Assembly (NCBI GenBank): GCA_023313575.1
Contig: JAJTTP010000004.1
Location: forward strand, 1,488,001 to 1,552,000
Reading direction: 5' to 3'
DNA length: 64,000 bases
From: Eutypella sp. D-1
Taxonomy: Eukaryota; Ascomycota; Sordariomycetes; Xylariales; Diatrypaceae
Numbering within the stretch: the first letter of the stretch is position 1; each line of letters begins with the position of its first letter. The position numbers and the translations under genes were made by a program. Shown here one piece after another: positions 1-13,141 of the stretch. The notes beneath the pieces are model-generated. The model had not been told where the DNA came from. It did not search any database and was given only the letters and a program-made list of their open reading frames with translations.

Positions 1-3000
1 GTATGTAACTAGCCCCGTAGTAGCAAGAGTAGATAAGGTAGGCTGCCTGGTAGACTAGGAACGGGTCGATCGTCTAGAGCTCTAGCATCGGAATGCACCA
101 ATGTCAATTGTTACCGTTGTCAGGTTTCCTTCCCTGGCCAGACTAATGGCTCGATATCAAGCCACACAAGACGATCCTAGGGTACTTCGTTCCAAACTCC
201 AGCAAGCCAGAAAGAATGGAAGCATGCTGGGATGCGAATGCGACGAGAAAGTGCTGGTCAAAATTCCCGACTGCAATGTGTCACAGCAGGCACGGTGAGA
301 CGGCCTGGTCTGGCCCCCTACATACGAACGAACGGCTCTTTGGTCACCGCGGCGGCTAGTAGCTGGTAAACTATGGCGTGACTCTGCGCGCCTTTCTAGA
401 AGCTTTTTTTTTCCTTCCCTATTTGCCTATCTTATGAGATGTAACACAGACACACGCGTCCGACCACTGCACGAAGGGTCTCTGATCTTCTCTCACAAAG
501 TCTATGTACATAGCATTACCATTACACACTTACATAATACTCGCCTACCTACATAGGATCTACATACGTACATAGGATGGATATCCATTCCATCCCCTCC
601 ATAGGGAGGGGCCGGTAGCGCGCATATATGGTTAGTCATGAGTGTCACACCTGGGAGCATACAGACCGTGTGTACTCGTCAGCGTACACCCTGCTCAATC
701 CTCAACATCTGGCATGTTCCCTTTTCCATTTTCTTACCCGGCGGCAAGTATGGAACATAGCTGCTCTTCTGGGGGCATTTCTCAGCCGGTGCAGCCGATG
801 AGGGAATGTTTTCACTGTCTCTTGGTCCCCGTACAGGGCCGCGCCGACTGCACACCGCGACGAGAAGTTCAAACACCTGGAAGTCTCTCGTCAGGCCAGC
901 GTTGCCACGGGGATTACTCAATCGTTGATTATTTATCGTGAGGCGAGGCTGTGGCTTTCTGGGCGGATCTCAGCAGATGTCGCGAAATGCTGAGCTGACA
1001 GCCCTAGAGCGCCCGACCCGTAAAAACAACAAGATAAGGATTCGCCACCTCGTCACCTCGTCAGCCCCATCGCAGCTGGGATGCAAGGTCTGACTGGCCC
1101 CAACAGGATCTCATCTGTTACATCCGACCACCATCTATGGCAACACGTTGTGACTTACTAGCTTCTCATAGGGGCGTGAGGATAGGTTGACGGGTATGTA
1201 GATTCTGACGCTCCTGGATAGAGATCTGACTCCACCCTGAATGGCCCGCCACCATTCTACACGGGCGCGCCAATCCTGCGCTATCCGGTTCCGGCAAAGT
1301 TCCAGAAACCTTCTAGAAACCTTCCAGAACAATTCAGCCTTCGGAGAGGCCGGGAGATCCTGGCAACAATTACCGCCTTAGGTGAGCCGGCAGGTCGGAC
1401 CACCAGCCTAATGAAGGGAACGCGACGACAACGCCAGGCATCCCTTTCAAACCTTCCATTCCTTCCATTGTTCTTCCTCAACAGCTTCCAGAACTGTTCT
1501 AAACGTGGATTTGGCCGGGCACTAGGCAAGCTGGCCAGGGTTTTATTGGGCGACTGGCACGGATGGTCCCAACACCATTCGATGACCTGTCCGGCGTCGT
1601 GCCATCGTCCACGCTGCCCACGCCACATCCATACGGGTACGTCAGGTGACCGAAGTCCTCCGTCGCCGGACCGTCAGACTCGATACACACCGATCGGCTA
1701 AATATGTTCGATGCGCATACATACTGCTGGGCAGTCAGTCGGCCAGTTTTGCTCGTCCAGGGGCCTCGACGCATGCATACGATCAGCCTCACGAGGGTTT
1801 ATAGGGTGTCATGGCGGCCACGGCCAGCCCACTATTACTGACCTAAGCCTACGATCCTCGCGGAAAAGACGATGAGCGGCTCGCAAATCCATGCACTCTC
1901 GACTGCATAGGCATGAGCGTGGCTACCTGATCTCATCGCCGGTCCACCCGAGCCACGCCTGCTATAGCCGATACCGCAACCCGGCGTGTCCATGAGCACG
2001 ATATCTACACGCTCGAGGCAGCTGTAGAAGAGCATCGCTAGCTGGCCCAAGCTGGCCCAGAAACTAGGCAGTTGGTATAGGCGATACGAGGATGTACTCG
2101 AGAGGCAGGTAGGGAGTTAAAAAATTCTTTCCTTGCCGTGGTGACACCGTACGTAGTCATCCGCTTACATGAAGAGATCCATCGGCTCGACGATGGTTGT
2201 TCTCTACACTAATTATAGACAGATGCTATCTCCGGTAGTCCAAGGAGACGCCGTCATGTGTCATGGCCTAAGTAGTTGGAGGCAGTATCTCGAAATGTTT
2301 GCTACGTACTTTACATACTTAGTAACTTGCCAGCCGAAGGCGCTAATACCAAGATTTTCGGCCTCGCCGTCGATCATCCCTAGCCAGATCGAGAAGCTAT
2401 CTACCCGTAGTGGGCTGGTAGTGGAAAGCACGAGATCTTGGTTATGAGATGTCTTCGAAGGGTTTTTAGAGCGTGATCAAAGTCAGTAGTTTGGCTAGTC
2501 CAGGCCCCTGTACTCTCGAGGGATGCTCTCGATAGTAGTATCTACACGGAGATATTCGCCCTACGTGTAATCCAGGGCCATCCAGGACCATGTAACCGCT
2601 CTAGGATAGCCGCTGCTAAAATTCTAAGACAATAAGGCAAGATGCACGCAATCAAAACTAGGGATCGGCATCGGCTCGCGCAACACGAACCCTCTACAGA
2701 ACAGAGCCGGGCCATAACGTTAGTTACAGATAGTACTTCGTGCCCGGGTAAATATCAAATAGATACTTCAGTACTTAGCTGGGTGGCCCTAGATCTCTGT
2801 AGAGCCCGATTCTAGCGGGAAAGCGATCTATCATCCGTACTTAGGTAGGAGTCATCATCCCGAAGCCTGGCAGCCCTAGTGATAAGAGCTGAAAAAAGAA
2901 TTGAAAAAAAAAAAAAAAGATCGCACCGCGTGCTCTCGCCCTGTTGCACTAGAATAGTGGTTTTTCCCCTTCAGCTGCCACCCTAAATTTTTAACGCCGG

Positions 3001-6000
3001 AAAGCTATAACTGTCTTAGGTAGGTAGGTACTGTACTAACCAACTAACCGAGCTCCACTACAACTTTTTTTTCTTCCTTTTTTTTTCCCATGGAGAAAAC
3101 AAGGCGGCAAGCGGTAAAGAAGAAGCCAGAAGTCGTCGGGCATCGGGTTCTATCGGGCCTTTTTACTCAGCAGGAAGACCGGTGGGAGTTCAGTAACGGT
3201 GCACGTTCATCCAGTATACTCCAGTATATACACGACCGCCTGTTCTTGTATGTAGCTATCAACACCCCTCACCCACACCCCTTTTAGCGTGTCACAATAT
3301 GAATTGCTGGGACCAGGAAAAAGAAGGGTAAACTTTGAAGGATCCCGCTCTCAGGCACGACGATGAATTGATTGATCAGCGCGCTCGAATCAGATAGCGG
3401 TCCATTCGGTTGCATGTTGGTTAGACGTGAGAATGTTGGATGCGCAACCTATCTATTTACTATACCTAGGTATTTACTATAGATACTTATGTACCTGCTT
3501 AGGTACCAATTAGTGTAGTTAGGTACCTCGAGTACCTACAACTAGGCAAGCGATTAGTGGATTGGAGTTCTCCTGAGGCTCCTAGGGCATTCTAGAACTT
3601 CAATCCTTTCTACCGAATCAAACGTCGCTGGAGTTATGGTCTCGTCCATGTCCATCACGACAAGAATAACCACCCCAGCCTCTTTATGTCTCTCCGTCGC
3701 TAACCATCGGTCAACGAAGGAGACGGAGGGTGGAAACAGAAGGAGAGAGAGGAGAAAACTACATCTTCAAACCCGCCACGGCTTGGCCAAGTACCTCTCT
3801 CCAGCGCTACCTCTTGATGTACTTGCCTACGCGCCGGCAACGCTGTCCCGCGCCTTGCCGCTCACCGGATCGAGAAAAGTTTTCTGGTCAATGAATCCCA
3901 TCCCGTCGGACTACCAAAGTCGCTTCGCGGATATATCGGTCTGGGCTAGCTTCTCTGATGGGTTCCCGAACAGGCAGCATGCAGATGTCCAGCTTGGGCG
4001 TTGGATCCCACCGCTGGTGCTGAAGCAGGTAAGTTGCGTAGTTGGTCTCCATCCCGCGAACAGATCCTCGCGGGCATTATATCCTGATTGGGCACGGATT
4101 TCGAGGAGAAATAAAGGGATTTGACAGTGGTCTCGACTCTCGACGCAGTTCCGACCGCACGGCTCAGAGCCTCACCGTCCCAACGACCTCCTCTCATATA
4201 CGTCCCGGGTGTAATGGTGGGGATGTAACGGTAAGAGCGTTGAGAGCCTCTTGATGTCAGTGTCTATTCACCATGGCCCTATATTTTGGCATGGTACTGG
4301 CTACGTGGGCTTGTAGTTATTCGCCACTAAGTACTCCGTAGAGGCACTCGCTATCCCGCTCTGCATAATCCGCCACCTCCACGTGCGGGATCTACGAGAC
4401 GCATATGTATGCATGCCTATAGGCAGGTTGAATACCTGTATAATGACATGCCAGCAGCATGATTACATGAGATGAAATCAACAAGTTACCTAACCCTCCA
4501 TCGTCGATAGTCGATACAGTACAGGACAGCTTGACAGTCGATATATGTACATCGGTCCCACACCCGCCCACACCTCCCCCCCCCCCCCCCCGGAAGTCTG
4601 GGTATGATTGAGCGTGGGTGGATCAGTCGACAAAAAGCAAGGACGGCCCACGATCATATGATGGGACCAAACCAGCCTCCGCAGTTTTTCCCAGGCCCCT
4701 ATGTACGCGGCCGACTAATAACCTCAGTGTTACCTAAGCTGCCAGGTAGTTTACGGCACTGGGCCTCCGTGAAAACCCGCTTCTTCGACTCTCGGCGTAG
4801 CTATATGGATGTAGAGTTAGGTCGTGGATCCTGCGTGTACGTACGTGCAACTTGGGCGTGCATTCCCAACCCCGTTTGTAGTACTGCCGGATCTGCGGCA
4901 TGCAGTCGCGCTACGAGCGCTTGTCTGCAAGTAGGCAGGTAGGATCGGAAGAAGGGCCGCCTGCGAGACGGACAGACGGGTGACGGGGCACGCCAGACGT
5001 CCCATCCACGGGTCCAGTGGCAAATAGATGTTGCAGATCCGGCTCAGATTTTAACTGAGGCCCGGAGGCTCCCGCTTCGGCTCGGTGCCGTGGTCGACGG
5101 CATCTAATACATGCGTGGCCCCACGTGCGTGATCCTGTGCGTTCTGTCCAGGTTCGAGCTGCCCAGATTTGAGCTGCCCACCTTCGAGCCCCCTTTTAGT
5201 AATAAAATGCACGTATGACGACAATTGCCGACCATGGCTATGACGGTACGGGCGATGGCCACGGTATACTGTCTGATCGGCCGATGTTCACGGTGTCACG
5301 GTCGGGTGGAAATACAGCGGTGCCTTCGTCCCTATCGTATAGCAATCGCCTCCGTGGACCACGTGCCCTGTGCAGAATGCTTGCTCGTTCGGGCTATTGA
5401 TTTGTCATGCCTTCGCTAACTGGGTGGTGCCCAGCAACGTCCGTGATATTGACTCTTGCATAGCATCTCCAAGGCATGCGTGCTGTGAGCAAATTGACGT
5501 CAATATGAATTCTAGCCGTGTTGTGAGGCTCCGTGGCTCGGTCGCTGTGTGTGGTGTCTTGAGTCGGATATACAGTTCCATCGAAGATTGCTACGCCACC
5601 AACGATCAGCCGGGCGTCGGCAAGCCTCCGAACCGAGTCCAGCAAACCACAAGGTGTATCACCGCCAAAAGCCAGACCGACTCGAAAAAAAATCATTCTC
5701 GCGTATGGGCATCTGCGTCTCTGCCGCTTTATCCGCGCATTTACGCGCGCATGCGGTAGAGAAGGGGGTTAGATGGAATCAAATCCGCCAAGGGGTTACA
5801 TGAGCATCGTGGCGGAGCACATGTAGGTAGGTAGGGAGAACTAGAGTTTCCAACGACGCTGCGGGCGGCGTCCGCTCTAGATAGTTGATTCCAAAAGAAT
5901 ACAGCCGTCGATCTTGCTCATATTATTCTACGGTATCTACGTTTCGTAATTCCATGTCTGTATAAGGTGAAGGCTGGTTCTATAGTTTGGTTGATATTGG

Positions 6001-9000
6001 TTGATATTGGTGACACAGCATTGTACGTCACAAGGCCACACGCGGCTACGCTCGCGAGTATCGTATCAGAACACTTCAAATTTTGCTTACCATGGTTCAA
6101 AAAGGGTATCTCGGAGATAGACAAAACATTAGATAGCTGTGCTTATTGCAGACTCGTGATCATGGTCACATCGTGTCGCTCTTTTCTATCGATGACTCCT
6201 GAGGTGATAGGGGTTTCGCTCATCCATGGGTCTGGGCCGTCTCGTCTGGCTCTCATCTGGCTCTTACTACTGCATCCACCAAAGCCGACGGGACGACAGC
6301 CTACGAAGCGTTAGCATAGAGTGTTTAATGTAGCATGTCTCTCAAGATACATGAGCAAGTTGTCGCCGAGTCCAGTCCTTAGTACCTACCGGACATGAGC
6401 AACAGCGCTAAGATGCTTGCCTACGCATCTATGCGGTTGCATTGCTGCAAGTTGAATGTAGGCTTGATCGAATTTGAAAGATGCCTCTATCAGAAGCACA
6501 TCGGACGTGAAGGCAAAGTACACTTCTCCAGCAAGTGACTACAGCAACTCTGCACTGGCTCCACCACGTTCAGGAGGCTTGCCAAGATATCCTTAGGAGA
6601 CTAGGGAGACTCTCCCATCCACGGGTGAAGATAAAACACACAAATAGACTACATAAGCCTCTAGTCGATGATAGCGGGCGTCTTGACATATTGTTATGTA
6701 GCTTAGGTGTAGCATTGCCGAGAATGCTGGCCTACACACCGTACTGCATGCACTAGGGTTGCCGGCACAAGGTGGAGGCTTCTTAGATGCCGCCGTCCAA
6801 GCCAATGGCTCCTGTAGCCCGCATATGTTATATTTACATGAGGCAACGATGTTTTCGTATCTCGGCGTCCATGGAATCAACCCCGCTAGGTCGTCGTCCT
6901 CGAGCAGTGTGGCAGCCTTCGGGTTCTTGGTGTCTACTTCCCAACGGTAGCGTGTACAGTACGACGAGACGTCCAATACCGAATCCAGACGTTGTTACCA
7001 CTGGGTTGGATATATGCACAGAATTTGAAATATAACGATGCCTCATGATGCGGGTTGGCCCCTGATGCAGACTATCCCCAAGAACGCCACGACCTTACAT
7101 CGGCGGTTCTCACCGGCGTCGTACAACTGCCGAAGGGTGCCAGGCGAGGGGGATGAGATCCGTGGCGAGCACAACATATGCCGGTGGTAGGTGCTGCCGG
7201 CCGTATTCTGCAGTGTAAAGCCATGCATAGGGGCTGGTCCGCATAGATTGCCATGATCTGACCGACCAGCCGGGCCTTGTTATCTGTCCGCGCACAGCAT
7301 CCTTCTCTGCGCAGCTGGGGACAGCAGTACTTCGTCGCAAGACGGTTCTTGTATTGTGAAGTAGCTATTAGCTGTTTCCACCTTCTCAATTTGAAACGGG
7401 CCGTGGAGGTGGTCCCATGTGCATTCTAGAATGTCGTTGCTCTGCGTCAAATCTGCTCTGCGCCAAATCCTACCCCTTCCCAAGACCTCACAAGGACTAC
7501 GTTGCTATTGGAGAGATATCGAGCCCTTGAGGTAAGTAATTCCATTTACGCTATCAACTTCGACAAGAGATACGCCTTGTTGCCGTACAAGTCTCTTGAA
7601 CGTTGCATTTCCTTACTTGGCTCCTGATACCAGCCGGATAGGTAAACCGCCAATCTCGGGGACTGGCCGAGATGGACCTAACCGTTCTCTGGCATATGAG
7701 AGTGCTGTCGGCTAGTTGGAGATCAATATCACCTTGTCATTGAACCTCGACACCCTCAACGCTGGTCGAATGAAGCGATACTTGTCCGAGTTGGTTGCTC
7801 CATTAACGCCAACGCGCCCTCGATGCAACCGCTCTACCACCCCTATTAGCATCAAGCCACGGTACTCACAGCTATGGCGGAATACTTACAATAGTTGCAT
7901 GCAGACTTCCCTGGATAGAGTTGTAAAGTACCACGGCCATCCGATAGCTCTCGTACTCTACATCTAGCCCCTGACCTTTCAAGAAACGAGCCGGGTCTTA
8001 TGTGACATTCCTCAAGCAATCGCACACGGATACACTGATACTCCAACAGTTCTCGTCAAGAGATAAGGACGAAATCCCGTATTCATCCCCCCAGATGATC
8101 CATGGATGTCGCCTGTCGTGTACCTATCACACCCAGCAACCCTCCTACAGCGAGGTCGCCGCCGGGAGAGCTTGACTGGTCACTGAACGTGGATCGTCAA
8201 TGAGATCACAAGAGTCCATCTCGTAAACATCGACCATCACGCATGAAATGGTTCCTTGTAAATACATATCGAATTCATGAATGGTCTTGCTAGATGCGCT
8301 CGAAGTGCGCACGATCACAACCACGCCTTATTAGACACAACGAATCAAGGTAGGCTTAGGTTATTGCGTAGTGGCATTGCCACGGGACTATTGCGCATCG
8401 AGTTCTTGGAATACATGGTAAATAGCGAGCTACTTCAGGTTATTTGCTCTATTTCTGGGTTTTACTCGCATTTCGCGATTGTGAATTCATTATAAAGGTG
8501 CACTTAGGAGCCGGAGGTGATGCGTCGAGACTATTTAGATGATAGCAGTCCCCTAGCCCCTTTTCCGATCACTTTTACGCAAACACGGCGAGAAACACAT
8601 CTCAGAATGTTTACAATCAATTCGATAAGCTTCCGAACGAACCGATGAGTAACTTGACGGACAATTAGAAATCTGCAAATTTTTGTTCCAGACATCCCGT
8701 TCTTTATCCGACGATTCAGATTCATATAGACCTGTCCTTAGGCCATTTTCACCTCGCTGAGCTTACAGCATTTAGGCACCACCTGATGCAATAGCCCCTG
8801 GAGTGCCTGACGTGCGTCGTTAATGCTATAGCATGATCGCTGGTGAGAAGGACTGCCAGGTCGATGTCTGTCTTTGATTTGGCGCCATGCGGGGCCCCAC
8901 AGATAACCAACAGCGACAGGGAACTCTTGGAAGCTTGCTAGGTGTATAGAGGTGTCTGTACGAGGGTCGGTCCGGGCCAGGATCGGCTGCTCAGGGTGAC

Positions 9001-9320
9001 TGACCACTCAGGGTGACCGGTCAGCCTACATTTGTATGTGTGTGAATGACAAGGCAACAGTGAAACCTGAAGATAAAGATTCATTATCACCAGTACCGGG
9101 GCTATGTGACACCGGCATATTTTTTTTTCTTGTTTGCAGTTCTGTTTGTCTCAAGAAGCTGCCTCAGGCTCCTTGACGTCAGGACCTCAGACTGGTTCAG
9201 ATCGTTTGTTAAAAGTGCAAAATCCGGTTTTCAGTTGGTGGTACCTAATAGCCACATTCCAAAAGCCTGAGGCAAAGGTGACACAGCCGTTTGTATTGCT
9301 TTCAGCGGGACACGACTCAG
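1..9320. other. gene-poor region at left edge
   Basis: About 9.3 kb in which I can support no gene. Open frames are short, overlap on both strands and match no family I know. Visible landmarks are an A15 run (2904-2918), a C16 run (4576-4591), a TAGAGCTCTA palindrome (75-84) and a cluster of TACCTAGGTA-like words around 3460-3545. The longest ATG-started frame (3636-4124, 162 codons) has no recognisable motif. The region may be old, decayed repeat or gene sequence, but no terminal repeats or transposase motifs were seen. Confidence 0.6.
75..84. repeat. TAGAGCTCTA palindrome, copy 1 of 4
   Basis: Ten-base palindrome. Exact copies also occur at 13844-13853, 20725-20734 and 57037-57046, all outside coding exons. 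Confidence 0.6.
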
Positions 9321-11561
9321 ATGGCGGCTACAAGTATTTTTATCGATCACCCATCACTCTTCGATGATTTCCTGTCTCCTTCTTCCTCATATCTCGTACC
9401 ACGCATATCGGACGTTACGGTTGAAGACCCTACATCCCCAAAACAGCAACAGCAATATTCAGAAGTCAGTAATCTGAAAAAGGCACTCGAGATAGGCCAA
9501 AGGGGTCACTCGTACAGTCAAGAAGGGACGGGCCGCTACGTGGCGGGTCTAGTTTATTCGTCGGGAATCTAATACGACCCTGAAAGCCCAGAGAGTGCTG
9601 TCTTCATGTCCTCCATTCATTCAGCGCCGGTTCCACTGAGCCCGCCTGATACGCCAGCATCAAGGAAGCTACTACGAGCTTTCTCCTCAGGTGGCTGCAC
9701 ATCACTCGCCAATCTAGAGCCATCCCTTACATACACACCCCCTGCCGCCCCTCACTGGCAGCGACCGTAAGCTATCACTACAGGACCGTGGCTATAGCAC
9801 TTTACGCCCGACGCAGGCGTATTGTCGGGTTCTGCGAGGGGGCCGCCCAGAACTCTAAGAGCTTCGAAGCGTGAGAGACAGGAGTGCGAAAGACAGGAGC
9901 GTGAGAAACAGGAGCGTGACGAGGACGAAACATTTTCCTGCCGGGCTTCAAAGTCCAGGAAGGAATCACATACCCGCCCAAGCCGGAAAACTATGCAAAT
10001 CGCCGCCGCTCTCTTGGTCTTCATTATTGTAGTTATGTTTTTAACTGGGCTATTACGCCGTGGTGTCAAGGTTCATAAACGTCAATCCATTTCCAACAAG
10101 CATCTTACGCATAATCAATCAGAAGCGCCAGCGGCACCAAAAACACGAGAGATGGCAGAACACGCAGAGCACCAAGGACCTCGAGAAACAACACATCAGG
10201 GACCACGAGAGCAGCCATGGCAACCAGATCCATTCTTTGCAAATATGCAAGACAATAGCGCAGCTCCAGCGCCTTCCAGTCCCCCGGACCCGCCGGGGGA
10301 GGGTCCATTTAGGGTTGGAGAGTCCCTAATGCCACTCGTGTTTGATGCGAGCCGCAGCGTTACGTTCGTGCAGCGGACGAGTCACACAAGCGGGCAGACG
10401 AGCGGGCAGCCGGTGCAAGTGAAAGGGTCGGTGGTGGTCTCGGAGCTCGCCGAGCATTGCGTGGCCGGGATGCATGTACGGATCAGCAGGGATGACGACC
10501 TGCGAGTCGCCATCAACACGGACAAGTCGACCCAGAAGATGGAGATCGTGGTCCCGGCCATACAGCGTTCCGTAGATCACCAGCCTAAGGTCCAAATTGC
10601 GGTCATCATCATGGTCCCGCGTGGTAGTGAGATCAACACTCTGGCCGTGAATGTCACCCAACTTGATGTTCTGTTCTCATACGGCCTGTACCTTAAAGCG
10701 GCCAGTACCAATCTGAGCTCCACCGCGGGCATTATCCGCTCCGGCCCTCCTTCGCAGAGTGGTCGCTCGTTCCTTCCCGCCCCCGACTCGTATCGGTTCG
10801 AGTCTCGATCGATCAATGCGAGGACGATCTCAGGGAACATCCTGGGGAACTGGCCTCTGAACGAAAGTCTGGCCCTGGCCTCGACATCCGGGGACATCAG
10901 AGTTAGCATCACGCCCAAGGAGTCGGCCCAGTCTCGTTCGACGGCCTCCCTGCACCTGAGTACGGTCTCGGGCCGGATCGAGGCCGTCGAGCCTATCTTC
11001 GAGTGTGACGACCTGAACAAATGGATACCCCCACGCTACTACAGCGTGCACGTAAGCTCGACGTCGGGGAACATCTACGCGGCCCTCGCCTGCGGTGGGA
11101 GCGGCGTCCTGACGGAGTTTCGGAACATCTCGGGCAAGATCAAGGCAGACTTGCTGCCGATGGTGGATTGGGATAATAATGGACGTTATACAATGCTGGA
11201 GACGACCTCCACAAGCGGCGACACGGAGGTGTGCGTGCTGGAAGCTTGCTGCATTCGCAAAACCGACGACGGGTCGTGGACAGCCAACCTCGATCCCGAT
11301 GTCGCCCTCAACCGCCTCCAGTCGACCCACAATTCCGTGAGCGGGAATATCTCGCTGTGCTACCCGACCTCCTGGGAGGGTGACTTCTTCGCGAACTCGA
11401 TGAGCGGCGGGCTGAAAGTTTACGGCCCCGAAGTCCTCATCGTATGGAAGCAACAAACCCCGAAAAGATTACAAGCTCGCAAGGGCGCCGAGAACAGCTC
11501 CTCGATCCAGATCAGCACCATGTCTGGTGGTGTAGAGGCGCTTATCGGTGAAGAACAATAG
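9321..11561 (+). CDS. single-pass membrane protein with SGxI-repeat (DUF4097-like) ectodomain, 3-exon model
   Basis: Probable type II membrane protein of unknown function. The model is 9321-9511, 9587-9766 and 9851-11561, 693 aa. The first intron (75 nt, donor GTACAG, branch CTAAT) and the second (84 nt, donor GTAAGC) remove the three in-frame stops at 9570, 9768 and 9795 and keep one frame throughout. The first 220 or so residues are Ser/Pro-rich and charged. One hydrophobic segment follows (coding from 9993, core IAAALLVFIIVVMF). The rest carries about ten spaced motifs of the form (T/V)SG(N/D/K/R)I, for example ISGNI, TSGDI, VSGRI and MSGGV, as in the DUF4097 putative-adhesin beta-helix fold. 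Conserved fungal proteins with this layout are known, but their role is not. If the introns are wrong, translation could start at the ATG at 9993, giving a 522-aa protein with the TM at its N-terminus. The C-terminal half is much safer than the first two exons. Confidence 0.62.
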
Positions 11562-12554
11562 GTGACCTGGGGAGAAAAAGCATTATTCTTGTCCCCTTGC
11601 CGGGAAGTAGGTGATGGGTACAGGGTCGGCGGTGTATGGAGTTTGAGCCGGGCGTTGTGTACTTCCGTCACGGGCATTCGTTTACTTTTTCTTGCTATTA
11701 CCAAGGGCTACTGGCGTTGGGGACATCGGGAATGGCATGGATGGAGCATGGATGGGAAAATGTCATTTGCTAGAGGGGAAAACTTTGGAGGGATATTTGC
11801 TTTTTGTATGCTAAAAAATCCTTATTAGATGAACCATTTTTATGCCCTATGCGCCGTAGGCAGGTAGCCGATTGACTCGCCGTTGATCCGGCGTTGAGTA
11901 TGTTAACTGTCCGTATAATTGACGGTAAGGGCGTGAGGTCCGTGGAGGTCCGGGCCGCACATCAGCACGTCGTGGCCCTCGCTGCCGCAGCTGCCGCAAC
12001 AGCCTTACAGTATCTTTGTTTGCTTCTCCAGGGATTCTTTGTTTGGCGATAATAGAACAATGTAGCACGAGACCCGCGTCTCTACTCACATCGAGTCGCA
12101 CAGGGGAAACCGATGGGAAGAACGATCCTATTGTGTCAATGGCAATTGTTGGAAACCGTGCTCCTAGAGACTACAAAGGAGTCATTCGCGTTTACCGGTC
12201 TGTTCGGTGTCGTTCCGCCTCGCGTATATATAGCCCCAGATGCGGTTATCCGACTGATGTATAGGAAGGAAGTCGGTTATTCATTTACTTTTCTCATTGA
12301 AGAAATTTCACGGGCCGTAAGAACCATAGGAAGTAACAAGCTCAAGATCTCGATAGACTAGCATATTGCAAACCGTACAAACATACATTTGTACACTCTC
12401 AAGCAGTCGAGCTCATACCACCAAAAACCATCCACCTTGGACAGTCCCCACCCACTCCAGTACCCGTGCTCAAAAAACGAACTCGATCCAGAACCATTAC
12501 CCCCACCTGATTTGTGCCCTCAGCGATCACAAGCCACACGGGTCACGGCGCATC

Positions 12555-13141
12555 ATGTGTAATGATATATACAACAAGTATCTGGAGTGTAACTGCGAGG
12601 TGTACCAGAATACGTTCCAGTGCAATATAGCGAGACGCTGCCAGCCCACGGACGATCTCCTGCTGCAGGGCGAGCCGGTCGTCCTACCTACCCAGCGGTC
12701 CAAGATCCCGCCCGGCCTGCTCTGCGACCGGAAGAGGGCCACGAGGCCTGTGCACGGCAGCTGTCCGAAGTGCCAGAGGAAGGCGGCGAAGGCGGAGTCG
12801 CTGTCGCGAGAGGACAAGTCGTCGTCGTCGTCGTCGTCGAGGACGGCGACAGCGATGCTGGCTACGCCTACGAAGCAGAGGGCGCTGTTGACCAAGTCTC
12901 CCAGCTCCGGCGTTTCGTCCTCGATGTCCGGTAAGTCCCCCGCTGCGAGTTCGGGGCGACGGGATTACTAACGTGACTACTAGCGCCGGCAGGCACGCCC
13001 TCACCCGATAGCAGGGCCCTGGCACGGGTGCGAGACTCGTTCATGAGGGTAACGGGGCAGTATCGTCCGTCGCCTTCGTCTTCGGCTTCGCCCGGCCGGT
13101 ATCCGGATAGGGAGGAGGATACTGCGGGGAAGGCATCGTGA
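12555..13141 (+). CDS. small cysteine-rich protein, unknown function
   Basis: Two exons, 12555-12930 and 12984-13141, encode 177 aa. The 53-nt intron has donor GTAAGT, branch CTAAC and acceptor CTACTAG. An alternative acceptor 9 nt downstream keeps the frame and would drop three residues. The N-terminus starts MCNDIYNKYLECNC and continues with further Cys residues, ending in a CPKC pair near residue 75. This spacing looks like small fungal Cys-rich proteins that begin MCYE or MCND and carry a late CPxC, which may bind a metal. The second half is a Ser/Thr/Pro-rich tail with a (TCG)n-encoded serine run (about 12822-12840). No signal peptide is visible, so a cytosolic or nuclear place is more likely. 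No function can be assigned. Confidence 0.6.

Noticed and set aside
3636..4124. 162-codon ATG-started frame in the left gene-poor region
   Set aside because: A GTAAGT lies near 4029, but there is no recognised motif and overlapping open frames exist on both strands.
7110..7340. Minus-strand stretch faintly like the end of an adenylation domain
   Set aside because: The key motifs are missing, frames shift and no neighbouring biosynthetic domain is present.
10830..11456. 208-codon minus-strand frame
   Set aside because: It is antisense to the SGxI-repeat gene, with no family pattern.
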